Shown here: positions 39,228-50,758 of the stretch, piece after piece | How the letters are laid out: every line of letters begins with the position of its first letter | Position numbering within the stretch: the stretch's first letter is position 1 | From: Xestospongia bergquistia | Lineage: Eukaryota; Porifera; Demospongiae; Haplosclerida; Petrosiidae | Assembly (NCBI GenBank): GCA_963965975.1 | Contig: OZ014413.1 | Location: forward strand, 11,204,601-11,268,600 | Direction of reading: 5' to 3' | DNA length: 64,000 nt | Notes under the pieces: model-generated | Told to the model about the DNA's origin: nothing | Databases searched by the model: none | The model's input: only the letters and a program-made list of their open reading frames with translations | Made by a program: the position numbers and the translations under genes

Positions 39228-42200
39228 CTAAGGATTTGGAACTAAGTGACAAGATGTCTGGAATTCAGGATCAGTACATATTATATCAGTAGGATGATGT
39301 TCAAAGTATTTTATTATACTATTAAATGAAGCAAATGTACCAAAGAGAAAGCCAATCACTCCAAGAGAAATTATTGCAACATCTTTGACAATCCAGAATG
39401 GTTTTGGTAAGTACCCCAGACATTTTTTATTAGGTTGTTTCCAAAATGTCAGTATATGTATAAGTGCTGGAAATACTAGTGCTAGAGCACTACTGGCTAA
39501 TGCACCAACTAATGTAATAAGATCACCAAGGTCTGGAATACCGAGAGCTAATGCAGCTAATAAAAAATATTAATAATAGTATTGGATGTCTATAACAATA
39601 TACATTAACACTATATATGTTCAATAGATAATTTATATGTACAGCTATCAACATATTTTTATTGATTCCTTTACCAGTGAGTAGTACAAGTCCTGTACGA
39701 AATCCAAGTTGAATTGCAGTCTTGATCACATTATGATATTTAGGATATCTATATGTGACATAGTCCAGTTTTATATACTTATAAAATGGAGGTTCCAGGA
39801 AATCCATTGGTACATAAAATTGTAGCAAATATGAGGAAAATACAGAATAAGCAAACAATAGCTTTGTCAATAAGAAAACACTAGAGAAATGAAATAGTTA
39901 ATAACTAGTTAATAACTATAGTAACTTACAAGGAACTACCAGCATTAAATGCACACAAGTTAAGTACAACATTAGCATGTACATTACTACCATAAGTGAG
40001 ATATCCCAATAGACCAAAAAAAGCATATAAAATAGTTATAGAGACCATAGCACCATAAATGACATATTTAGCATGATGTGGTGTCTTCATTTTGTTCTCA
40101 AGAGGAAGGACCTATACATAGATACAATCAATAATAAAATAACAATATATATATTACCACTCCTATTCCTTCATAGGCATAAACCACATTACCAAAGAAC
40201 AATGCTAGTGATAATGCACTACCAAATGGCTTGACATCATGATCACTTTTCTTTATAGCAGCTTCCTTATCTCCATCAATAACAAAATGATATATAACAT
40301 CTGAAAATATCACTGCTAGTCCAAAGAGAATGCAAAAATTAGCTAGCATGGACAATGAAGCTAAATTGTCCAAGTTTCTAATCCAATTGAATACAATAAG
40401 TGGTATAATCATAACAGCAATCCAGGCTTTCTTATCTAAAGAAATACAGAATGCTTCCTCCATAACCTAGAGAAAGAGAGAGAGGGAATTACTACATGGT
40501 ATATTACAATATCAACTGACATGTTGATATAGTTGGGAAAAGACAACAATCATTACATGATAATGTAAACTAAGATAATTAACTCACTTGTTGAAGAGTT
40601 TCTCCAATAAATACAAAATATACTGAACAAAATCCAAATTGTGTTATTAACAGAAAAATATTGACAACAAACCTGATAGAGAGAGAGAGAGTGAGAGCAA
40701 ATCACAAATATTATATAGCAGCAATATAATAACTTACTTTGATATTTTAGCAACTATTTTATGAGCTCCACTTTCTTTCATAGCAAATTGCATTGTCTCT
40801 GAATAATCAAGAGCTTGTATCTCATTCCTATTATATAAAGTCCATATTAATAATTTGATCATTTATTGATCTCTATATATATAGCCATTCATTCACCTAT
40901 GCAACTATTCTTCAATCTATGTAGCTACCAATGTAACTATCACTTACCATTCACATAAAGCATTAGCACTTTCAACTAATAATATCATACAATGTGTAGC
41001 TACTAATCCAATGACAAATATGCCAATAAAACCAAGCTATAGAGAGAGAGAGACAGAGAGGTCATGTTATATCATTTTATTATGATCTCTTACTATATAT
41101 CCAGCATCTTGGGTTGCCATGGGTAATGCCAAAAGACCAGTGCCTATGTTACCCTTTAGTAAATGGATAAATGTGTCAACGTCACTGGATAGATAAAAGA
41201 AATGGATGAATCACTGTCAAATGGACATGAGTAATAGGAATGAGTTTATAATGAGTAATAGGAATGAGTCTATAATGAGTAATAGGAACGAGTTTATAAT
41301 GAGTAATAGGAATGAGTTTATAATGAGTAATAGGAATGAGTCTATAATGAGTAATAGGAATGAGTCTATAATGAGTAATAGGAATGAGTTTATAATAAGT
41401 GATAGGAATGAGTTTATAATGAGTAATAGGAATGAGTTTATAATGAAAAATAGGAATGAGTCTAAAATGAGTAATAGGAATGAGTTTATGAGTAATAGGA
41501 ATGAGTTTATGAGTAATAGGAATGAGTCTATAATGAGTAATAGGAATGAGTCTATACTATCAACATAATTACTGGAAGCATTATGTAGAAATAATTAGGC
41601 ATTGTTTTATAATTGTATGTGGTTTGATAAAACTAAAGTGTAACTGATAGACTTCAATATGGACTCCAGCTGTCTAGCCAACATTCCTGAGGAATAATAA
41701 CTTTCAGTCAGTCAGTCAGTAATATGACCACAATACCTTAAAACACAGTTCTATGATTACTGTTTTTATGCTACATGTATTAAGCTATTAAGTAGTGACC
41801 AATACTTCATTGCATATTGACTTCTATGTCAATGGTAATGTGTTATAAACATAACATGATCACAATGATATCTGACTAGAATAATGTTAACTTAATTATT
41901 GAGAATTACTGAAAAGAACACCTGAGAAATCAAAGTTTAATAAACTTATATCTAGTTAGTAAACATTATCAATTCGATGTATTACTAACGTTGTGGCATG
42001 TACAACTCTCTTTTCAGCATTTTTTGATGAGACATAACACCAATCATCGTCAAGATCTTCAGGACGATGAGTCTCACCAAAATCTATTGTTTTGTTGAGC
42101 TCAGTAGCTGCAGCCACTCTCCTCCCCATAGTACTACTGGTTGTGGAAGTTGAAGCGGCAAACATCCTAAATTATAACAATATATTATATATTATAATAT

Positions 42201-42347
42201 ATATATATAATATAGTACAATTATCATTATTAAAATAGTTGTGATAATTAGTTATAATATTAAATAATATTACTCTGCATTGATAGATGGATCAACTCCC
42301 GTAACATCAACCAAAAGAGGTTGTGTTTCAAGTTTGTCTTGAGCCAT
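39228..42347 (-). CDS. SLC36: SLC36/PAT-type amino acid transporter, copy A
   Basis: SLC36 proteins are proton-coupled amino acid transporters of lysosome or plasma membrane (APC/AAAP superfamily) with 11 membrane spans. The start [17 protein letters not shown] includes an acidic-dileucine-like ETQPLL. TM1 reads [20 protein letters not shown] with intact GNIGTG, the unwound substrate-binding part. Later come [47 protein letters not shown] and [20 protein letters not shown]. The end reads [12 protein letters not shown]. Several introns end in CT repeats. The intron between the first two membrane exons holds a 24-bp minisatellite. It is a tandem partner of copy B, 436 bp apart. Confidence 0.9.
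41222..41565. repeat. 24-bp minisatellite, about 14 units, in SLC36 copy A intron
   Basis: The unit is GAGTAATAGGAATGAGTYTA plus TAAT. Because 24 is a multiple of three, the plus strand reads as a run of [16 protein letters not shown] octapeptides from 41206 to 41568. The host gene is on the minus strand. The reverse complement contains AGACTCATTCCTAT, linking it to the arrays in the CNGA and SPCS3 introns. Confidence 0.93.
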
Positions 42348-42783
42348 GAGCCGTGCGTTGCTGTACCTAACAAGTCCCTCCCCCTAGGAGGTGTGGCTTG
42401 AACCAGGCTTCGAGGGAGGGGCTAAGCAAAATACTATTATCTAAAGATCGATATCAGTAAGAACTGATACTAACTAAATTGGAACCCATACTGTTGATGA
42501 TTGCTTTATTCTCAGTACAATGCTGTTATAAGGTATGTATGAACTGTCATTATTTATTTATTAAATTATGAACTAACAAATGACTACAAACTATTTTGGT
42601 AATATTTCTGACAATCCTTACATATATAGATATTAGTAAATATAGGCACAATACATTCATAGAAATATTTAACATATTAATATAAAATAAATATTTCCCC
42701 CTCATCTTTTAATTTATATTATTGATAAATTTATAAATACATGTATTATGCATGTATATACAAAAGACAGTATAATATCTATT
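42348..42783. other. Spacer between the two SLC36 genes
   Basis: There are 436 bp. The 42348-42425 part, less AT-rich and with GGAGG/CCTCCC pairs, is probably the promoter of copy A. The rest is AT-rich 3' flank of copy B. I see no gene. Confidence 0.5.
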
Positions 42784-44685
42784 CTAGGAAAAATCAATAA
42801 GATGACAGTATGTCTGAAATTCAGGATCAATACATGATAAATCATTTGATTGATGTTTAATAACTCTGTAAAATGAAGCAAATGTACCAAAGAGAAATCC
42901 AGCAACTCCAAGAAAAATTATTGCAACATCTTTGACAATCCAGAAAGGTTTTGGTAAGCAACCTACACATCTTTTATTAGGTTGTTTCCAAAATGTCAGT
43001 ACATGTATAAGTGCAGGAAATACTAGTGCTAGAGCACTGCAGGCTAATGCACCAACTAATGTAATGAGATCACCAAGGTTTGGAATACTGAGTGCTAATG
43101 TAGCTAAAATGAGAAAAAAATTGATATTTAACACCCTAACCTAATATTTGATCTTTGTATATACCTAATAATAAATTAACTATATATTTCTATACAACTA
43201 TCTACTAATATAATAATATCTCATGTTTGTATAGAAAATTCCCATCTGAAATAACTAATGGCTGGTTTGATCTTCCTCTTTAAATTAAAAATCAGCTATC
43301 AACATATTTTTATTGATTCCTTTACCAGTAAGTAGCACAAATCCTGTACGAAATCCAAGTTGAATTGCAGTCTTGATCACATTATGATATTTAGGATATT
43401 TATATGTGACATAGTCCAGCTTTATATACTTATAAAATGGAGGTTCCAGGAAATCCATTGGTACATAAAATTGTAGCAAATGTGAGGAAAATACAGAGTA
43501 AGCAAACAATAGCTTTGTTAATAAGAAAACACTAGAGAAATGAAATAGTTAATAACTAGTTAATAACTATAGTAACTTACAAGGAACTACCAGCATTAAA
43601 TGCACACAAGTTAAGTACAACATTAGCATGTACATTACTACCATAAGTGAGATATCCTAATAGTCCAAAAAAAGCATATAAAATAGTTATAGTGATCATA
43701 GCACCATAAATGACATATTTAGCATGATGTGGTGTCTTCATTTTGTTCTCAAGAGGAAGGACCTATACGTAGATACAATCAATAATAAAATAACAATATA
43801 TATATTACCAATCCAATTCCTTCATAGGCATAAACCACGTTACCAAAGAACAATGCTAGTGGCAATGCACTACCAAATGGCTTGACATCATGATCACTTT
43901 TCTTTACAGCAGCTTCCTTATCTCCATCAATAACAAAATGATATATAACATCTGAAAATATCACTGCTAGTCCAAAGAGAATACAAACATTAGCTAGCAT
44001 GGATAATGAAGCTAAATTGTCCAAGTTTCTAATCCAATTGAATACAACAAGTGGTACAATCATAACAGCAATCCAGGCTTCCTTCTTCAAAGAAATACAG
44101 AATGCTTCCTCCATAAACTAGAGAGAGAGAGAGAGAGTATTACTACATGGTATATTACATTATCAACTGACATGTTGATATACTTAGGAAAAGATAACAA
44201 TCATTACATGGATAATGTAAACTAAGATAATTAACTCACTTGTTGAAGAGTTTCTCCAATAAATACAAAATATATTGAACAAAATCCAAATTGTGTTATT
44301 AACAGAAAAATATTGACAACAAACCTGATAGAGAGAGAGGGGGAGAGTGAGTAAATCACAAATATTATATAGCAGCAATATAATGACTTACTTTGATATT
44401 TTAGCAACTATTTTATGAGCTCCACTTTCTTTTATAGCAAATTGCATTGTCTCTGAATAATCAAGAGCTTGTATCTGATTCCTATAATATAAAGTCCATA
44501 TTAATAATTTGATCATTTATTGATCTCTAATTCTCTATATATATAGTCATTTGCGACCATCAATACTTGTAACTATCATTTACCATTCACATAAAGCTTG
44601 AGCACTTACAACTAATAATACCATACAATGTGTAGCTATTAATCCCATGATCAATATACCAAAGAAACCAAGCTATATAGAGAGG

Positions 44686-44718
<33 letters not shown>

Positions 44719-45236
44719 GACTCATATTATATAATAACTGTTATAAATATTTACTATATATCCACCTTCTTGGATTGCCATAGGTAATGACAAGAATCCA
44801 ACACTCAGATTGCTCTTTAACATATGGATAAATGTATCAAAGTCACTGGATAGATGAAGATGAAAATAGATCATATAAATGAATTATTAACTATATTTAT
44901 GGATATGATACTTAGTCTTGCTCAGCCAGTCTGTCCTTTATTGCATGAGGAAGGAGGGGCTGGCTATGAGACTATGTAATACTAACTTTGTAGCATGTAT
45001 AGTTCTCTTTTGAATATTTTTAGTTGAAATATAACACCAGTCATCCTGTCTCCTTGCTGTTGACCCATTAAGTATCCTGATCATTGTAAAAATGTTGTAA
45101 TTAAAATATTTATAGATACATTTAATACATTAATTAATTATTGTTATTACTCATAATCTCTATTAACGGATAACTCGCAAGGATCGTTTCCTTGTAAAAG
45201 AGGTAGCGTTTCTCTATGTCTTTTGTCTTGAGCCAT
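42784..45236 (-). CDS. SLC36: SLC36/PAT-type amino acid transporter, copy B (altered TM1)
   Basis: A tandem paralogue of copy A. The start MAQDKRHRETLPLLQG is similar, then DDWCYISTKNIQKRTIHATK. TM1 reads DFDTFIHMLKSNLSVGFLSL: the GNIGTG of copy A is replaced by SNLSVG (codons at 44797-44817), while the flanking residues are kept. The remaining exons are nearly the same as copy A ([57 protein letters not shown]). The end is EFQTYCHLIDFS then TAG. No frameshift or internal stop is seen in the exons I read, so it is not an obvious pseudogene. Its start is only 47 bp from the CRAL-TRIO gene's start. Loss of the TM1 glycines predicts changed substrate use or a non-transport role. Confidence 0.88.
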
Positions 45237-45283
45237 ATCGTGTCATCTTTAACTCCTCCCATTATGGGTGTGGCTCGAGTGCA

Positions 45284-46474
<1,191 letters not shown>

Positions 46475-46578
46475 GTGGGTGTGGCCAAAACATCATACCA
46501 AATTACATCATAATTTATTTCATTTTTCTACCTCAACAATATAAACAATATATTTGTATATTTCATTATTTACAATAA

Positions 46579-47041
46579 TTATGAATATTTCATTACAGCT
46601 GGAGTTACAGTAGTTATTGTTATATCATCTTGAGCAACAAATTGATCCTATTATGATAATAATAATAATAATTAAATGTTAATTCTAAAAGGGGTATACT
46701 CACTGGGTCATAAATAACTCGGATAATTAGTGAACAACTGGGACAACGAGCAATATCTTCACCAGTTTCTAAATCTTCCTAACAGAATAAACACATTGTG
46801 GTGTTGAGATTGAGTCTATTAAATGGTATAGGTCTCAGTCTATACCTAAATAAGTGGCATGGCATTGAACCTTCTCTTAATTAAGTAGCATAGGACTGAG
46901 TCTATTAAGTGGTATGGGGTTGAGTCTACTTACTTTGGTTATCTCAAACTGATCTCCACAGGGACAGGGATAATAATAGGTCTCATTCTCAGGATCATAT
47001 TCGAAGTCTTCAATCTCAACTTCATCATGAAACACAGACAT
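46579..47041 (-). CDS. DPH3: Diphthamide biosynthesis protein 3 (CSL zinc finger)
   Basis: DPH3/KTI11 is the small zinc/iron electron carrier for Dph1-Dph2 in diphthamide synthesis on eEF2 and for Elongator. Three exons give 83 residues: [20 protein letters not shown], then [20 protein letters not shown], then [20 protein letters not shown]. The four metal ligands (CPC...CPSC) are all present. The tail [11 protein letters not shown] is specific to this species. The intron between the second and third exons borders on a degenerate copy of the dispersed minisatellite. It is head to head with TMEM185, 231 bp between start codons. Confidence 0.96.
46800..46935. repeat. Dispersed minisatellite motif, DPH3 intron
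   Basis: Degenerate copies of GAGTCTATTAAGTGGTATGG occur. The reverse complement AATAGACTCA-TCCTATACC matches the arrays at 23.6, 24.7 and 41.4 kb. Confidence 0.65.
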
Positions 47042-47177
47042 TAATCAGATCTTGTATTAAGACAATTATCTGAAGTGATACTTTGGAATGTCTATTGCAA
47101 AATGTTTTGCAACATGCATTGAAGGTGTGTCATAGTATACGGAGTTGGCTAAAAATTCCTCTATTACGATTCTATAC

Positions 47178-47210
47178 AAATTTTAGAATATTTCCGTTCA
47201 CGTCAGTATA
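47178..47210 (+). promoter_or_regulatory. Element shared with the PRCP promoter, DPH3/TMEM185 bidirectional promoter
   Basis: AAATTTTAGAATATTTCCGT continues to TTCACGTCAGTATA. It differs from 14368-14400 at about four of 33 positions and lies about 63 bp before the TMEM185 ATG. Confidence 0.6.
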
Positions 47211-47272
47211 CTTTAGCTCGGGTAGCCACGCCTACTTAGCAAGTAACACATACAGATACTATAATTTATAGT

Positions 47273-48827
47273 ATGCATTTAAAAGAAATACTTCTCAGAT
47301 TTAATATAAGGTGAGGATAAAGTAAGGACACTATAAATTATTTATATATTTATTATATTTTCTTTCTTGTAGTCATTTTATCTTCTATTGTATTTTACTC
47401 TTGTTTGCTATTTTGATTGGTTTGAGAGTTGATGGTATTCTCACTGGACCTTATAGTGCTGTGTTCCTGCCTCTTTGGATATGGAATGGACTAGTTTTGG
47501 TGGGTGTGGTCATGGGTGTGGTGCGATGGTTTAGCAGCAGTAGAGACTTCAGGTAACATAAGATTTGTGTACGAAATTTATTAACCTATTTATATCAATG
47601 TGTAATAATGTTTGTGTAATTTATTTTCGAACATCGTCCAATATTCGAATTTTTTTTAACAACGAAACTTTCCCAATCTACGATATTTGTTTATGTATCA
47701 TTTATGCATCCATCATCATCTAACCATTTATCTATTTAATCTAAATTATCTGTCCATTTATTCATAATACATCCATATAGAGAAGAAGACGAACATGTCT
47801 ATCAATTCAAGGCTATGCTGACATCAGCAAGTCTCCAAGTCCCAATTTTTTTAACAGAGCTCTTAATATCTATCAATATTGATACCAGCAGTATGCCATG
47901 GAGTGCTGTATTCACTCCACTTTACCTTTTATGGTTTCTCAGTATACCCTCTTGTATATGGGGTTGTTATCGCAAGAGATCTGTAGAGGTAGGTCATGTG
48001 ACTGAGGCTATGAATGTCATTAGTTTTTTGTTAGATTGAGCTCTTATCTATAATGACATTACTTCAGCTGGTATTTTTTGGAATACGTTTGGATCGGGCA
48101 GTCAATTGGAGGTGGGCGGTGAGTGGTACATCCCCTCTGTGAGTGTTACCATTGTTTCTTGCTAGATTGTTTTTATACCCACATGGTTACTGTTATGTGG
48201 ACTTGTAGTTGGTTTAATTATAATGGGTGTGGTCACTATTTTATCATACATTTTGGGAGAGAATCAACAGGACTTAGAGAAACGTAAATTACCTGATATC
48301 ATATTCTTTGTTTTTGCATCTACTTTCGCCATTTTTATTATAATTTTTATGGTAAGTGGATTATAAGTAGATTGATATTCTAGTACATTACATTAGACAT
48401 TGAATGTTGATGTAATGCTCCTATATTCTATATTAGGGTTTATTATCCAGTCGTCTTGATGAGAACATCACTTCCCCGTATTCAGCCATTTTTATTCCTC
48501 TTTATCTCTCACTCTTCTCTCTCATTGCAATGACTCTAGGTAGAAAACCAGCCAACATTTGTAAGTAGATACAACTCTTCTAATTATCTTTCTCTCTTTC
48601 TTTCTCTAGGGTGGTTTGGAGTTAAAAAGAACTTTGTTGATTTTGTATTAGAATGGTGTCCATTATTACAAGATTATGCTAATGTCTCTTATAATAAAGT
48701 TAATGATGATGTTCTTACAAAAAGTGAAGAAGGTCAGAATAAAAAAGACATCAAACCAATACACCCAGTAGCAATAACATCTGATGATGATATCTATCAA
48801 TATGAAAACATTTATGAACCAGATTGA
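47273..48827 (+). CDS. TMEM185: TMEM185 (multi-pass membrane protein)
   Basis: A conserved animal membrane protein of unclear function with about seven membrane segments. It starts MHLKEILLRFN, then ILIGLRVDGILTGPYSAVFL and LWIWNGLVLVGVVMG. Repeated 'D...P(Y/W)..VF.PL(W/Y)' units are the family mark: LPLWIWN, FTPLYLLWFLSI, RLDENITSPYSAIFIPLYL. The C-terminal part has GWFGVKKNFVDFVLEWCPLL and ends YENIYEPD then TGA. The first exon is short and splices at an AG|T boundary, restoring a Ser. Seven or so exons. Confidence is high. Confidence 0.92.
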
Positions 48828-48864
48828 TAAAGTAGGTGTGGTTTTAATATCATATATATATATG

Positions 48865-50612
48865 TTATATAACAGTTCCTGATGGGATCAATATGGGATT
48901 TTCAACCAATTGAAAGACACGCCCATATATTGCATGTTGTTCAATATACTATAGAGAGTGAGAGAAGGGTTAAATATTGGCATTCATCCTTACTTTGAAA
49001 TTAGCCAGTATTTGTTGATATTTATGTAGACATGATATGTCTGTTAATGAATTGTGTTGTGGATAGTAGTCTGTGAATGATATAGATATTTGTAAGGCCT
49101 GTAGTCCTTCATGTGTTTCTATGGAAACAAGCTATGTCACATGATTGTCATGTGATGATATATATATATATACCTAATAATTTGATAACCGCTTGAGGTG
49201 AGATACGAGTGTGAGTTAAAATAAATGAGACAAGAGAGGGAAAGAGTGATGAAAATTTATCGCTGCCTGCCACACCTATTTGTGGTCCCTTAATTACATG
49301 CAAATATTGCAAGTTAGGTATTGTTGACACTAGAGGGGTGTGGTCAGGTAGGAGGTGAATAACAACTGACCTACCTAGTTGTATGAGACCTTGTAAGGTT
49401 ATACCATTTCCTCCGAGGGTAAGGCGAGAGAGAAGGGGAAACCCCTGACTAATATGATGTAAACAGTCATTGTTAAATCGATAAACGAGTTCTTCGTCTT
49501 CTGTTGGTGGTAAGTGAAGTTGTTGGAGTTTTACGCAACCATTAGCTAATGACCATAAGCTCTCAGAAGTGGCTGGGAACTCTTCTGAGTGATACCACAG
49601 TGAGATAAGGTGAGGACAGTATATGCTAATTAGCCAAAGACATCTTTCAGTCAGTAGAAGAGAACATTCATATATTGAGATTGTTTTAATAGATTGTCCA
49701 CATTGTTGTAGTAATGATTTAAGACCTACTTCAAGACCAGCTCTAGAAATGATTGAGTACATTAATATTTAATACAAACATTTACTTTTGATGATAAATA
49801 TAACTTTGTAAATCTTCGTCAAATGCAGCTGGTCTAGGAGATAGTCCTGAGAGAGAGAGAGAATCAAGGAGTCATTATGTGACATAACTCTTACCTTGTA
49901 ATGTGATGTGTTCTGTTTTGGAACAACGTGTTGCTATGGTAACTAATGCCTATAAATAAAGTGACTTAAATTCCTACAAATGTATTCAATTACTTTAGAA
50001 TCTAATGAGCAATCAATTAGTTTTAAATGCTGCCATAGCAACGGATGATGACTTAACTCTCGCCACTGTTTACAGACTCGTCCAACCTTAAACAAATCAT
50101 TTGGTGAAAGATATCGGAATACTAATAACAAACTATTAATAGTAACATTGTCGGCTGATGAAGCCTCTAGAATGTAAGAGTTAGTATCTGCATCCTCCTC
50201 TTCAGTAGGTACGACATGTTGTGAGGGTGATGTGTTGTTCCTTTGATCAGATGATGGTGTCTGAGATAATTTGTCCTCTAGTTGTACAATATATTGCTCA
50301 AGAGAGACAACTTTAGATTGTAGTTCTGTTATCCTAAAAATAATGATATTAAATTCTAATGTAACACCTACGGTCTCATTCCCAGAAGTTTAGGTATGAG
50401 ACCAAATACCTTGTCTTAAGGTGGTGATTGTCATTATTATTGACTTCATATTGTCGTGGTAAATGATTTAGTTGTGAGGTATGAAGGAGAGTAGAACAAC
50501 GTGTTAGTAACGTCTGTAAATGTTCTGCTTTAGTCGATAAACAATCCTCCTCTTTTCCTGACATATTGGGTGGAGCTGACTGGTACAGGCGTTGGGGGTG
50601 TGGCTGACTCAT
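48865..50612 (-). CDS. FBXO41: FBXO41-like F-box protein with LRR-like C-terminus
   Basis: Predicted substrate receptor of an SCF ubiquitin ligase. The N-terminal region has a helical segment (ITELQSKVVSLEQYIVQLED, heptad-like). The F-box is LLLVFRYLSPNDLFKVGRVC then KQWRELSHHPLLWQHLKL. The C-terminal part reads SRAGLEVGLKSLLQQCGQSI, LLTERCLWLISIYCPHLISL, RFNNDCLHHISQGFPLLSRL and ISPQAVIKLL, in the same order as vertebrate FBXO41. The end reads VFQLVENPILIPSGTVI then TAA. The start is the Met before SQPHPQRLYQ, 146 bp from the CAP-Gly gene's start. FBXO41 is described mainly from brain; presence in an animal without neurons is notable. Exon joins near 49770-49850 are approximate. Confidence 0.8.
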
Positions 50613-50758
50613 TTGCGGTATATTATTTAAATAGTGATGATTTCGGTCATTGAATGGCTGCCCACTTAACAGCTTTGAGCTAGTAGTCGTCAGTTATGAT
50701 AAAAGCCCTTTTGTAAACTGACCTTGCAGTTAATAAATGTCTATACGCGGTATTCAAT

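Noticed and set aside
41206..41568. Repeat array considered as a CRISPR-like array
   Set aside because: Units are directly abutting 24-mers with no unique spacers, within an intron of a eukaryotic gene.
42932..43144. Plus-strand frames opposite the last SLC36 exons (also near 39385)
   Set aside because: Both are antisense shadows; their similarity to each other only reflects the SLC36 duplication.
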